The notes below the pieces were generated by a model that saw only the letters and a list, made by a program, of their open reading frames with translations, did not search any database and was not told where the DNA came from. A stretch of 64,000 bases of DNA from Nonomuraea aurantiaca (GTDB lineage Bacteria; Actinomycetota; Actinomycetes; Streptosporangiales; Streptosporangiaceae), in NCBI RefSeq assembly GCF_020215705.1, contig NZ_JAIWNB010000012.1:62001-126000 (forward strand), given 5' to 3'. This document shows, in pieces, positions 17,210-26,090 of this stretch. Each line of letters starts with the position of its first letter. The first letter of the stretch is position 1. Made by a program: the position numbers and the translations under genes.

Positions 17210-18564
17210 CCGTGCTCCTTGTCGTACTTGCGCTTGGCCGTGGTCAGGGCCGAGGCCGCGGCGGTGAGGAAGTCACGGGGCGTCAGGTTGCCCTGCAGCA
17301 CCTTCTGCCACTCCGGAAGCAGGTCCGTGACGGTGATGGCGGTGAATTCCGGCAGGTAGTAGGGCTGTTCCAGGGTCACGACGCCGGGCTTCGCGGCGGC
17401 GTCCAGCGCGGCCTTCATGGCGGCGTTCTCGGTCACCCACTTCTCTTTCGCGACCGTCTTGTTGCCCGGGAGGTATCCGGACTTCTGGGCCCAGAAGCTG
17501 TTGCCCTCGGGCTCCATCGTGTAGGCGAGGAACTTCCAGGCCTCCTCCTGGTGCTCGCTCTTCTGGAACATCGCGAACCCGGTCGTCATCCAGCCGGTCA
17601 GCACCTGGTTGTCCGGCCCGGGGAAGGGCGCGACGGCGCCGACCTTCTCGGCTCCCAGGGCGGCGACGTGGTTGGGGTAGGAGCCGATGCTGTGGCTCAA
17701 CATGGCCGCGCCGCCGTTGCCGAACTGGGCCACCATGGTCTTGAAGTCGGCGGTCAGATCACTGCGCGCGGTCTGCTTGCCGAACAGGGCCACGTACTTC
17801 TCGCAGGCGGCGATGACCGCGGGGTCGTCCAGCGTGGAGGAGCCGTCCTCGCGGAAGAACGTGCTCACGCCCGCGCGTGGATAGACCATCTGCACGAGCT
17901 GGCCGAAGAAGCCGTTGCCGCCGCGCAGCGTGTAGCCGAAGCGGCCGGAGGAGGCGTCGGTGAGGCGGCTCGCGGCCGCGTCGAAGTCCGCCCAGGTGGC
18001 CGGCGGCTTCAGCCCGGCCTCCTGGAACCAGTCGGCGCGATAGTAGATCACGTCGGCGAGGCTGGTGGTGGGCGTCAGGTAGAGCTTGCCGTCGGGGGCG
18101 GCGGCCCGGGAGGACTTGAGCATCTGCTCGGAGATCTGCGGTTCGAGGCCGGCCTTCTTCAGGCGTTCGTCCAGGGGGGCGAGCGCGTTCTGGGCCACCA
18201 GGGCCGCGAGGTCGGACGCCTTCGGGGTGAGCAGGTCGGGCGTGGAGCGCGTCGCGATCGCGGTGTTGATCTTCTGCATGTACTGGTCGGTGGGCAGGCC
18301 CAGGTAGTTGATGCGGAGGCCGGGGTTCTTGGCCTCGAACATCGAGATCAGCTTCTTGAGGTTGGCCGTGCGCTCCGGGCGGGTGTCGGTGTCCCACAGC
18401 TGCAGCGTGACGGCGCCGCCGCTGCCGCCGCCTGAGCCGCCGCACGCGCTCACCGCGGACGCCAGGCCCATGGCGACGCCGGCCTGTGCCGCCGTCCGGA
18501 TGAAGCCGCGCCGGGACAGGGCGTGCCGGCCGAGGGCCTCGGCCGGATGCTGCTGACGGGTCAT
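17206..18564 (-). CDS. Tat-exported sugar-binding lipoprotein (SBP family 1)
   Basis: Substrate receptor (452 aa) of the importer. The signal peptide has a twin-arginine motif, SRRGFIRTAA (Arg18-Arg19), and the lipobox SAVSAC with Cys41, so it is predicted to be exported folded and lipidated. A Gly/Ser linker follows, then TLQLWDTDTRPERT and a family 1 fold. The ATG at 18564 is chosen for the AGAGGAAAG just upstream. It is the first gene of the operon divergent from the GntR and catabolic genes, so its cargo is probably the sugar acid degraded by those enzymes (inference). Confidence 0.92.
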   Translation of the reverse strand: MTRQQHPAEALGRHALSRRGFIRTAAQAGVAMGLASAVSACGGSGGGSGGAVTLQLWDTDTRPERTANLKKLISMFEAKNPGLRINYLGLPTDQYMQKINTAIATRSTPDLLTPKASDLAALVAQNALAPLDERLKKAGLEPQISEQMLKSSRAAAPDGKLYLTPTTSLADVIYYRADWFQEAGLKPPATWADFDAAASRLTDASSGRFGYTLRGGNGFFGQLVQMVYPRAGVSTFFREDGSSTLDDPAVIAACEKYVALFGKQTARSDLTADFKTMVAQFGNGGAAMLSHSIGSYPNHVAALGAEKVGAVAPFPGPDNQVLTGWMTTGFAMFQKSEHQEEAWKFLAYTMEPEGNSFWAQKSGYLPGNKTVAKEKWVTENAAMKAALDAAAKPGVVTLEQPYYLPEFTAITVTDLLPEWQKVLQGNLTPRDFLTAAASALTTAKRKYDKEHG

Positions 18565-18611
18565 GGGTCTTTCCTCTCGTTCACCAAGAACTGCGCTCCG
18601 CTGTGCGGTTG

Positions 18612-18659
18612 CCATACGGTACATGAGATATGAGATTTAGGGTATGGTCGGTTCTATAC
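18612..18659. promoter_or_regulatory. Divergent promoter region with candidate GntR operator
   Basis: Between the transporter and regulator genes lie CCATAC (18612-18617), GTATGG (18642-18647) and CTATAC (18654-18659). GTATGG and CTATAC form an inverted repeat with one mismatch, and CCATAC is the exact complement of GTATGG. The surrounding bases are unusually AT-rich for this genome (ATGAGATATGAGATTTAGGG). This fits an autoregulated GntR site for both operons. Confidence 0.45.
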
Positions 18660-18740
18660 AACGGGCCACGTGCCCTCCGATCCCCGGGCGGCCAGGCGGA
18701 GCGCCGGTTACGGTGGTCGATGACAAGTGAAGGAGTGCGG

Positions 18741-19415
18741 GTGAGTGAGACAGCGTTGGGCGCGATCAAAGCGTCTTCCAGGACGGCCCTCGTCCTCGAA
18801 GCGCTGCGTCGCGGCATTCTGAGCGGCGAGCTGCCGGCCGGGCGGTCCCTTGTGGAGGCGGAGCTCGCCAGCCGTTTCGGTGTCTCCAAGACTCCGGTGC
18901 GCGAGGCGCTGAAGACGCTCAGCGGAGCCGGCCTGGTCACCATCAGCGAATACACCGGTGTGACGGTCCGCAAGGTCGACGAGCGCCTCACCCGAAGCGT
19001 GTTCGACGCCCGGTGCCTGATCGAGCCGGCCGCGGTGCGGCGAAGCGTCGAGGCGGGACTGCGCGACGGCGGCCGGCTCGCCGGCGAGGCCCTGCGCAAG
19101 TCGGACGAGGCCACGGACGAGGTGACCCGCAGCCTCGCCAATCGCGACTTCCACCGCGCCCTCTACGCCGATTGCGACAACGAGGTGCTGGTCGGCGTGC
19201 TCGACCAGTTGCGCGACCAGACGGCCCTCATCTCCGTCAACGTCTGGTCCCAGCGTCCCTCCTGGGAGGACGAGGCGCAGGAGCACCGGCAGATTCTCGA
19301 GGCGGCACTGAACGGGCAGGCCGACGAGGCGGCCCGGCTCGTGTTGCAGCACATCAGCGTGTTCCAGGAGCGGGCGCTCCAGCAGATCAAGGAGGCCGGC
19401 CGTGAGGTTCGGTGA
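18741..19415 (+). CDS. GntR-family regulator, FCD subfamily
   Basis: Regulator of the sugar-acid locus (224 aa). The winged helix contains LVEAELASRFGVSKTPVREA, followed by an FCD effector domain with metal/ligand-type residues (DARCLIEP, NRDFHRALY, EHRQILEA). The GTG at 18741 is chosen because GAAGGAG precedes it; an ATG at 18720 is possible. The end overlaps the aldolase gene by 14 bp, so regulator and enzymes are one operon. FCD regulators of this kind usually respond to sugar acids. Confidence 0.92.
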   Translation: MSETALGAIKASSRTALVLEALRRGILSGELPAGRSLVEAELASRFGVSKTPVREALKTLSGAGLVTISEYTGVTVRKVDERLTRSVFDARCLIEPAAVRRSVEAGLRDGGRLAGEALRKSDEATDEVTRSLANRDFHRALYADCDNEVLVGVLDQLRDQTALISVNVWSQRPSWEDEAQEHRQILEAALNGQADEAARLVLQHISVFQERALQQIKEAGREVR

Positions 19416-20337
19416 GCTCTCCCGGGCCCTGCGCGACGTCGTCGCCATCCCGGTCACGCCCTACGCCGGCGGCGTCCCCGACCTCGCGCTGTACCGTACG
19501 CTGCTGCGCCGCCTGGTCGACGCGGGCGTCAACGTGCTCACCCCGAACGGCAACACCGGCGAGTTCTACGCCCTGAGCGCCGAGGAGCGGCTTCAGCTGA
19601 TCACGGCCGCCGCGGAGGCCGCGCGGGGAGAGGCGCACCTCCTGGCCGGGATCGGCCTCGACGTCGCCACCGCCGTCGAGGAGGCCCGCCACGCGGCGGC
19701 GCACGGCATCCGGATGGTCATGGTGCACCAGCCGGTGCACCCGCACGTGTCGGCCCAGGGCTGGCTCGACTACCACAGGGAGATCGCCGAAGCGGTGCCG
19801 GACCTGGCCCTGGTCCTCTACCTGCGCAACGCCTGGGTGGACGGCCGGCTGCTGGCGCGGCTGGGCGACCTGTGCCCCAACGTGATCGCCCTGAAGTACG
19901 CCGTCGCGGACGTGAACCGTTTCGCGCAGCTACGCGCGGAGGCAGGCCCCGACCGGTTCGTCTGGATCGCCGGGCTGGCCGAACCGTACGCGCTGTCCTA
20001 CGCCGTCCACGGGGCCGAGGGCTTCACCTCCGGGCTGGTGAACGTCAACCCCGCCTTCTCCCTCCGGCTCATGGACGCCCTGCGCGAGGAGCGCTATCCG
20101 GTGGCGGAGCGGATGCTCCAGGACATCGCGCGGTTCGAGCACCTGCGCGCGGTCGACGGCGGAGCCAACAACGTCAGCGTCGTCAAGGAGGCGATGCACC
20201 AGCTCGGCCTGTGCGACCGCGCGGTCCGGGCGCCGAGCACCGTACTCGGCGAACCCGAACGGCAGGAGGTCGCGCGGATCCTCACCGAGTGGGCCAAGGC
20301 CGACGACCTCGGGCCCCTGCCCGTGGCGGCGTCATGA
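19402..20337 (+). CDS. DapA-family lyase/dehydratase acting on a keto-deoxy sugar acid
   Basis: Class I aldolase-fold enzyme (311 aa). The Schiff-base lysine is Lys165 in ALKYAV, the conserved tyrosine is Tyr140 in LVLYLRN, and the phosphate/carboxylate loop is NGNTGEF. The sequence around YLRN and the context suggest a KDG aldolase or 5-dehydro-4-deoxyglucarate dehydratase type rather than lysine biosynthesis. It overlaps both the regulator and, by ATGA, the dehydratase gene that would supply a 2-keto-3-deoxy acid. Confidence 0.88.
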   Translation: MRFGELSRALRDVVAIPVTPYAGGVPDLALYRTLLRRLVDAGVNVLTPNGNTGEFYALSAEERLQLITAAAEAARGEAHLLAGIGLDVATAVEEARHAAAHGIRMVMVHQPVHPHVSAQGWLDYHREIAEAVPDLALVLYLRNAWVDGRLLARLGDLCPNVIALKYAVADVNRFAQLRAEAGPDRFVWIAGLAEPYALSYAVHGAEGFTSGLVNVNPAFSLRLMDALREERYPVAERMLQDIARFEHLRAVDGGANNVSVVKEAMHQLGLCDRAVRAPSTVLGEPERQEVARILTEWAKADDLGPLPVAAS

Positions 20338-21470
20338 GGATCAGCGGCCTCCGCTCGTTCGTGCAGCGCGTGGGCGAGCGCCCCCGGGTGCTGGTGCGCG
20401 TCGACACCGATGAGGGCGTCAGCGGCTGGGGCGAGGCCTACAACCACGGTCCCGACCTGGCGCTCGGCCCCCTGCTCGACTACCTCGGCGGGCAGATCAG
20501 GGGTGCGGACCCGCGGCGCGTGGAATACGTGTCCCAGCTCCTCCTCCGCAGCGCCAGGTTCCCGCAGGGGGCGCTCGGGCTGGCGGCGATCGCCGCCATC
20601 GACCACGCGCTGTGGGACATCACCGCCAAGGCGCTCGGCGTGCCCGTCTACCAGGTGCTCGGTGGCGCCGTACGGGATCGGGTGCGCGTCTACTGCGGGC
20701 TCTACTCCGCGCCCGACCCCGACGAGTGCCGCCGCCAGACCACCGAGCTGCATCGGCGCCACGGATTCACCGCCTTCAAGCTGAGCCCGTTCCGTACGGA
20801 CCTGCACGCCCGACGCTGGGGACTCGTCGTCGCCGAGGCGGCGGAATGGGCTCAGGAGATCAGGCGGTGCTGCCCGGAGGAGTTCGACTTCGCCTTCGAC
20901 GCGCACGCCAAGATCTTCGAGCCTTACCAGGCGGTTCAGCTCGGCAACGCTCTGGCGCCGATGGACCCGCTCTTCCTGGAGGAGCCCCTCCGCCCGGAGC
21001 ACTTCGCATCCTGGGGCTATCTGCGCCAGCAGTTGCGGGTCCCCCTGGCCACCGGGGAGAGCCTGTACTCTCCCCACGAGTTCCTGAACCTGCTCACCCA
21101 CGGGGGCGCCGACATCGTCCAGCCGGACATCTGCGTGGTGGGCGGCATGTCCCAGATGCGGCGCATCGCGATCCTCGCCGAGACCTTCAACACCATGGTG
21201 GCGCCCCACAACCCGATGGGGCCACTGGCCACCGCGCACAACGTGCACTTCGCCGCGGCCTGCAGCAACTTCTCCATCCTGGAGTACAAGCCGGAGACGA
21301 CGAGGTGGTGCCCGGACCCGTACGTGCCGGTCGACGGGCACCTGGAGCTGCGGCCCGACCGGCCCGGCTGGGGCGTCACCATCGACGAGGACGCCCTGGC
21401 GGAGGACGACTACGTGCACTGGGAGCGCCGGGTTCCCGTCCGGCCGGACGGGTCCCTCGCGTTCTGCTGA
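20334..21470 (+). CDS. Enolase-superfamily sugar-acid dehydratase, galactonate-dehydratase-like
   Basis: Mandelate racemase/muconate-lactonizing-type enzyme (378 aa) expected to dehydrate an aldonate to a 2-keto-3-deoxy acid. Magnesium ligands are Asp189 (FDAHAK), Glu216 (FLEEP) and Glu242 (GES); His191 and His292 (APHNPMGP) are the acid/base candidates. This DxH ... H arrangement matches D-galactonate dehydratases rather than racemases. The ATG at 20334 overlaps the aldolase stop. Together with the aldolase and importer it makes a complete uptake-dehydrate-cleave route; D-galactonate or a stereoisomer is the likely substrate. Confidence 0.87.
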   Translation: MRISGLRSFVQRVGERPRVLVRVDTDEGVSGWGEAYNHGPDLALGPLLDYLGGQIRGADPRRVEYVSQLLLRSARFPQGALGLAAIAAIDHALWDITAKALGVPVYQVLGGAVRDRVRVYCGLYSAPDPDECRRQTTELHRRHGFTAFKLSPFRTDLHARRWGLVVAEAAEWAQEIRRCCPEEFDFAFDAHAKIFEPYQAVQLGNALAPMDPLFLEEPLRPEHFASWGYLRQQLRVPLATGESLYSPHEFLNLLTHGGADIVQPDICVVGGMSQMRRIAILAETFNTMVAPHNPMGPLATAHNVHFAAACSNFSILEYKPETTRWCPDPYVPVDGHLELRPDRPGWGVTIDEDALAEDDYVHWERRVPVRPDGSLAFC

Positions 21471-21623
21471 CATCGCGGGGCCCTGGAAGGTGCGGGGGGC
21501 GGGCGTCATCGGCGCATGCTGAACCCGAGGCGCGGGATCGATTTCGGCCCAGGCCCGGCCGGCTCGTCGCGGTGGCCGCCCGTCTGCGCAGCCGCCAGTG
21601 TTCGGGCACCTATCCTTGCTTGC

Positions 21624-22343
21624 ATGGGTGACGTACTGAAGGGGCGAGGTTGCGCGTGGGAGTTCGAGGACGGGGGGCTGCGCATTACGCCTGAGCCGGG
21701 TAAGGCGTCGAAACTGAGCATGGAGCTCGGTGAGCGGTTCGTGCCGTACCACGCGTTGGCCGATGTCATGCTGGAGCCTGGTGCACGCGGCAGGGTGGTG
21801 TTGCGGGTGGTTCCCCGGGAGGGAGCCGATCCGGTCATGTCCGCGGCAACGGGACAGCTCCAGGAGTCGCTCGATCCGTACCGGCTGGTGCTGCCCGCCG
21901 CCACGAAGACGCTGGCCGACCAGTATGCCGACGAGATGCGCGCGGCCCTGTCCGAGCGCGGTCCGGCTGAGCGGTTCCTGATCGCCGGTCCTTCGGTGCC
22001 GCGTAGTTTCAAGGCATGGGACGGTGAGGCCGCCTTCGACGGGCAGGCTGTCACCTTCACCTGGTTCTCGTCCGGAGCTTCCCCGGCCAAGTACACGGCA
22101 GGTGACCGGCGTTACCCGATCACCGAGATCGAGGGCGTCGAGTGGCATGCGCTGGAGGACGCTCGCGGGTCGTTGCGGCTGCGCATCCGTGGGCACCAGG
22201 CCCTCTCCAACCCCAACAATGATCCCGCCTCCGTGGTGTTCGGCATCGGCTGGGGAGCCACGCATCACTCCCTGCCCTTCGCCGCCGCCGTGCTGGCCGC
22301 CGTACAAGCTCCCATGATCGAACAGGTCGCGGCGGAAGGCTGA
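21624..22343 (+). CDS. DUF4429 protein
   Basis: Protein of 239 aa containing two DUF4429-like repeats: W-EFEDGGLRITPEPG near the start and EAAFDGQAVTFTWFSSG near residue 135. Each is followed by a beta-rich PH-like segment (VPYHALADVMLEPG; YPITEIEGVEWHA). The ATG 21624 was chosen because the preceding in-frame codons show no conserved sequence. The function of this actinobacterial family is not established. It stands alone between the sugar-acid operon and transposase debris. Confidence 0.8.
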   Translation: MGDVLKGRGCAWEFEDGGLRITPEPGKASKLSMELGERFVPYHALADVMLEPGARGRVVLRVVPREGADPVMSAATGQLQESLDPYRLVLPAATKTLADQYADEMRAALSERGPAERFLIAGPSVPRSFKAWDGEAAFDGQAVTFTWFSSGASPAKYTAGDRRYPITEIEGVEWHALEDARGSLRLRIRGHQALSNPNNDPASVVFGIGWGATHHSLPFAAAVLAAVQAPMIEQVAAEG

Positions 22344-22344
22344 G

Positions 22345-22479
22345 CTGCCGCCGCAGCACCGCCACCTCATGACGCGACACCATGATCTCCGCGTCCTTCG
22401 ACGCCTGGCCGCGGCCCGGCAACATCAGCCGGCCGAACACTCGAAGCGTGATCAGACAGAGCAGGCGAACAGGCACAAG
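22345..22479 (-). pseudogene. N-terminal remnant of an integrase-type IS transposase
   Basis: The minus strand reads FGRLMLPGRGQASKDAEIMV, then SRHEVAVLRRQ. This is the conserved start of a common actinobacterial rve-type transposase. It stops being transposase-like exactly at the end of the DUF4429 gene, and the rest of the element is missing. It accounts for about half of the 326-bp gap before the DUF2786 gene. Confidence 0.75.
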
Positions 22480-22669
22480 ACGCGATCTTTCGTGCGGGTA
22501 CGAACCCCGGCAAACCACAGGTCAGAGCCGTCGTGGTCGCGTTTTGACGCGGTACATGGTCAGCCGGGGCCGGTCAGGACCTCGCCGCCTTCCACCGCGC
22601 CGGTGAGCAGAGGACGAGGCTTCGTCGCGGTAGGGTTCTGGCGGACTTTCTTCAAGGTGGACGGCACGT

Positions 22670-23854
22670 GTGAGTAAGGCTGATGAGCTGATCGGCGCGG
22701 CGATGGAGGCCCTCACCCGCGAGGATGAGGCAGCCTTCGACTCCGCCGCCGCCTTCCTGGCCGACCGGGACGACGCCGATCGCGTGCTGGTGGAGGTTGT
22801 GACCCGTGCGATCTCGGGGTTGTGGCGGAACGGCTGGCAGCCCGCCGACGTGGTCAGGATCGCAGCCAGGTGGCTGACCGACTGGCACGGGCGGGCGGCG
22901 GCTGACCTCATCGCCTGGGAGATGCGGGCCTACGCGCCGGCCACGGTGGATGAGCGCTGGCGCGACCAACTCGCCGGCCTGGAGGCCGCGGTGTGGTGGA
23001 AGGGCGGCTACCTGGCGGCGCGGCAGGCACGCGACGGGGCCAGCCGACTGGCGACCGTCTCCGGTGGGCTGGAGCTGCTGGGGTTGCTGACCGGGCTGCC
23101 GCGGCTGGAGTCGTTGAGCCCGCGGCCCGGGGCCGCTCGCGGTACGGTCCAGGCACGCTCGCACGCGGTCAGCGAGAAGACGTTCACGCGGGTGCGGGCG
23201 CTGCTTGCCAAGGCGGAGTCGACGACGTACGAGGCGGAGGCGGAGACGTTCACGTCGGCGGCGCAGAGCTTGATGGCGAAGTACAGCATCGACGCGGCGA
23301 TGCTGGACGCACAGCCGGGCGGAGGCGAGGCCCCGGCGGGCATCCGGGTCGGCATCGACGCGCCGTACGAGCAGCCCAAGGCCGTGCTGCTCAACCTCAT
23401 CGCCGAGGCCAACAGGTGCCGGGTGATCTGGTCGAAGGAGCTGGGGTTCGCCACCGTGCTGGGATTCTGGGCGGACCTGTCCTGGGTGGAGGTGCTGTTC
23501 ACCTCGCTGCTGGTGCAGGCGCAGACCGCGCTGGTGAACTCGGGCACCAAGAAGCACGGCACCGGCCGGTCGAGGAACAAGACGTTCCGCCAGTCGTTCC
23601 TGTCGGCGTTCGCCTCCAGGATCGGGGAGCGGCTCGCCGAGGCCACGGCGGGTGCGGTCGCGCAGGAGAGCGCCAGCCGGGGCACCGACCTGGTGCCGGT
23701 GCTGGCGGCCCGCGAACAGGAGGTGGAGCAGGCGGTCGAGCGCATGTTCCCGAACCTGGTCTCGCACGCGGTCCGCACGTCATGGGACCGGGAGGGCTGG
23801 GCGGCCGGCCGTAGCGCCGCCGATCAGGCCAGCCTCGGGGCGCGAGACCGATAG
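22670..23854 (+). CDS. DUF2786 protein
   Basis: Protein of 394 aa. The central DUF2786 motif reads RVRALLAKAESTTYEAEAET...AQSLMAKYSIDAAML (about residues 180-220), often linked to mobile or zincin-like proteins of unknown function. The C-terminal half is helical, with NKTFRQSFLSAFASRIGERL. The GTG start at 22670 follows AAGGTGG. It is enclosed by two fragments of the same transposase type on opposite strands, which suggests it came with a mobile element. Confidence 0.8.
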   Translation: MSKADELIGAAMEALTREDEAAFDSAAAFLADRDDADRVLVEVVTRAISGLWRNGWQPADVVRIAARWLTDWHGRAAADLIAWEMRAYAPATVDERWRDQLAGLEAAVWWKGGYLAARQARDGASRLATVSGGLELLGLLTGLPRLESLSPRPGAARGTVQARSHAVSEKTFTRVRALLAKAESTTYEAEAETFTSAAQSLMAKYSIDAAMLDAQPGGGEAPAGIRVGIDAPYEQPKAVLLNLIAEANRCRVIWSKELGFATVLGFWADLSWVEVLFTSLLVQAQTALVNSGTKKHGTGRSRNKTFRQSFLSAFASRIGERLAEATAGAVAQESASRGTDLVPVLAAREQEVEQAVERMFPNLVSHAVRTSWDREGWAAGRSAADQASLGARDR

Positions 23855-23979
23855 CGCCTGTATTGCGCCTGCCGAGAATCACATCCACCCAGGTCATGGC
23901 CATGTGAGGGCTTAGCATGGTGGCGCGAGGAACGCCAACTCGGCACCGACACCAGAGTCAGATTCGCTCCCAAAGACCG

Positions 23980-24120
23980 GCCCGCCCACCCTCCAGTCCA
24001 TCCGCGCTCTCATCCTGCGCATGGTTCGGGAGAACCCCGGCTGGGGCTAGCGACGGGTGCACGGCGAGCCCACCACCCTCGGCATCAAGGTCGCGCCGTC
24101 CACGGTGTGGGAAGTACATC
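23980..24120 (+). pseudogene. Internal remnant of an integrase-type IS transposase
   Basis: Reads IRALILRMVRENPGWG, a stop, then RRVHGEPTTLGIKVAPSTVW. This is the middle of rve-type transposases, where the stop (TAG at 24048-24050) replaces the tyrosine of GYRRVHGEL. Neither the N-terminus nor the DDE core is nearby. Same family as the minus-strand remnant at 22345-22479. Confidence 0.72.
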
Positions 24121-24240
24121 CCTGCTCTTCCCGCAGCAACCGGAGATGACGGATGGATCATGGTGTGTGCAGGGTTGGCGCAACCGAGCGCGCATGGAGC
24201 GAGCATCCCGCATCGCCACAGGTCAGAGCATGATCAAAGC

Positions 24241-24287
24241 GCGCCCTGCAGGATTCGAACCCGCGACCGTCGGATGAGAAGTCCGCC
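24241..24287 (-). pseudogene. 3' half of a tRNA (possible attachment-site relic)
   Basis: The minus strand shows a T-arm (GCGGG-TTCGAAT-CCTGC) followed by the acceptor strand AGGGCGC, preceded by a CGGACTTCTCATCCG sequence resembling an anticodon arm. No matching 5' half (GCGCCCT...) precedes it, as coding sequence of the GntR gene ends at 24304. I do not assign an anticodon. tRNA 3' ends are typical integration sites, so this may mark an old att site. The rest of 23855-24303 holds only the transposase remnant. Confidence 0.6.
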
Positions 24288-24303
24288 GCGCCGAACCCGC
24301 CGG

Positions 24304-24978
24304 TCAGCCGGCCGTACCGGGCGACAGCTGCGCCTCTATGGCGGTCACGGCGTGGGCGCGGTGCGCGGCCAGCACGAGCACCACGGCCTCCGCGTCGCGG
24401 CGGCGCAGGAGGTCGAGCGTGGCGCGGTGCTCCTCGATGACCCGTTGTCTGTTGGGCTCCTCGCCGTAGTACAGGGACCGGTAGGCGTCGGTGGAGTCCC
24501 ACAGCGTCCTGATCAGCCGGACCAGCCGCGGCAGCTCCGACCATTCGAAGATCGTCATGTGGAAGCGGCGGTTGGCCTCGGCCATCTCCAGCACGTCACC
24601 CGCCGCCGCGGCCCGCTCGACCTCGGCCTGCGCCCGCTCGGCTTCAGCCAGCCCGGCGTCGGTGAGGCGTTCGACCGCGCGGCGGACCGCCTCGGCCTCC
24701 AGCAGCTCGCGGATCAGGTAGACCTCGCGCAGGTCGTCGAGCGAGAGCCGCTGCACGCAGTAGCCGCGGTGCGCCTTGTACGTGACCAGCCCCTCGCCCT
24801 CCAGGGTCTTGAGCGCCTCGCGCAGCGGGACCCGGCTGACGTCGAACTCCTCGGCAAGCGCCTCCTGCCTGATCGGGTCGCCTGGACGCAGCCGGCCGGT
24901 GGTGATCGCCCGCCTGAGCTCCTCCAGGACGAACTGCTGGGCCGTGGGCGGCCTGCGGTGCCCTTCTACCGAGGTCAT
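24304..24978 (-). CDS. GntR-family regulator, FCD subfamily (glutarate-type locus)
   Basis: Repressor candidate (224 aa) with the winged helix QEALAEEFDVSRVPLREALK, then an FCD domain (LIRELLEAEAV, EANRRFHMTIF, EHRATLDLL). It is the last gene of the minus-strand operon with the CoA-transferase and aldehyde dehydrogenase, overlapping the former by ATGA. It presumably binds the AT-rich repeat at 27556-27587, between the divergent genes. An 86-bp part is repeated at 15239. Confidence 0.92.
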   Translation of the reverse strand: MTSVEGHRRPPTAQQFVLEELRRAITTGRLRPGDPIRQEALAEEFDVSRVPLREALKTLEGEGLVTYKAHRGYCVQRLSLDDLREVYLIRELLEAEAVRRAVERLTDAGLAEAERAQAEVERAAAAGDVLEMAEANRRFHMTIFEWSELPRLVRLIRTLWDSTDAYRSLYYGEEPNRQRVIEEHRATLDLLRRRDAEAVVLVLAAHRAHAVTAIEAQLSPGTAG

Positions 24979-26090
24979 TGCCCCAATATCTCACGGACCC
25001 AGTCCCCGTCCTGCCCGAGCGAGGGCGGCGGGAGGCGGTACTCCGGCGGCGTCACGCCCAGGCCGATGGGGTTGGCCACCTGGTCACCGGCCAGCGGCTC
25101 CAGCCCGAGTTCCGCGGCGAAGGCGAACGCCGCGTCCAGGGTGTTGATCGGCCCGCACGGCACCCCGGCCGGGGTGAGCGCGGCGAACCACTCGTCGGCC
25201 GTACGCGTCCCGAGGGTCCGGTCGAGCTCGGCCACGAGCACCTCCCGGCCGGCCACCCGGCCGGTGTTGGCGGCGAAGCGGGGGTCGTCAGCCAGGTCGG
25301 CCCGGCCCAGCACCTCGCACAGGGCCCGGAACTGCCGGTCGTTGCCCGCCGCGATGACGATCGGCCGGTCGGCGGCCTGGAACACCTCGTACGGCACGAT
25401 GCTCGGATGCCGGTTCCCCATGGCCTTCGGCACCACCCCGGCGGCGGCGTACCCGGAGGCGTGGTTGGTCAGGGCCGACAGCAGCGACGACAGGAGCGAC
25501 ACGGAAACCCGCTGCCCCTGCCCGGTGGCGTCGCGGTGGCGCAGCGCGGCCAGCACGCCGAGCCCCGCGTGCAGCCCGGTGATCACGTCGACGAGGGCCA
25601 CGCCCGCCTTCGTGCCGGGGCCGTCCGGCTCGCCCGTCACGCTCATCAGCCCGCCGACGGCCTGCGCGATCAGGTCGTAGCCGGGCAGTTCCGCGCCCTT
25701 GCCCGCGCCGAACCCGGTGATGGAGCAGTAGACCAGCCCGGGGTTGGCGGCGCTCAACGCGGCGTAGCCGAGGCCCAGCCGGTCCATGGTGCCCGGCTTG
25801 AAGTTCTCGACCAGCACGTCGGCGCGGGCGGCCAGCGCGCGGGCCACCTCCAGGTCGGCCGGGTCGCGCAGGTCGAGGGCGATCGAGCGCTTGTTGCGGT
25901 TGACGGCCAGGAAGTAGGTGGCCACTCCCCCGGCGTGCGGCGGCCCCCATGAGCGGGTGTCGTCGCCGGCGCCGGGGCGTTCCACCTTGACGACGTCGGC
26001 GCCGAGGTCGGCCAGCAGCATGGTCGCGTACGGCCCGGCCAGCACCCGGCTGAAGTCGGCGACCAGCAGCCCCGACAGAGAGCCACTCAC
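24975..26090 (-). CDS. CaiB/BaiF (family III) CoA-transferase, probably acting on a dicarboxylate
   Basis: Moves CoA between carboxylates through an aspartyl-CoA intermediate (371 aa). The catalytic residue is Asp168 in GVALVDVITGL, and the nucleotide-like N-terminus GLLVADFSRVLAGPYATMLL is family-typical. The GTG at 26090 was chosen for its GTGA overlap with the aldehyde dehydrogenase stop. With glutaryl-CoA dehydrogenase encoded divergently, the simplest role is activation of glutarate using succinyl-CoA, as known for the SUGCT-type transferases (inference). Confidence 0.9.
   Translation of the reverse strand: MSGSLSGLLVADFSRVLAGPYATMLLADLGADVVKVERPGAGDDTRSWGPPHAGGVATYFLAVNRNKRSIALDLRDPADLEVARALAARADVLVENFKPGTMDRLGLGYAALSAANPGLVYCSITGFGAGKGAELPGYDLIAQAVGGLMSVTGEPDGPGTKAGVALVDVITGLHAGLGVLAALRHRDATGQGQRVSVSLLSSLLSALTNHASGYAAAGVVPKAMGNRHPSIVPYEVFQAADRPIVIAAGNDRQFRALCEVLGRADLADDPRFAANTGRVAGREVLVAELDRTLGTRTADEWFAALTPAGVPCGPINTLDAAFAFAAELGLEPLAGDQVANPIGLGVTPPEYRLPPPSLGQDGDWVREILGQ

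Noticed and set aside
24241..24287. Complete tRNA gene
   Set aside because: Only the T-arm and 3' acceptor strand are present; the 5' half and D-arm are missing.
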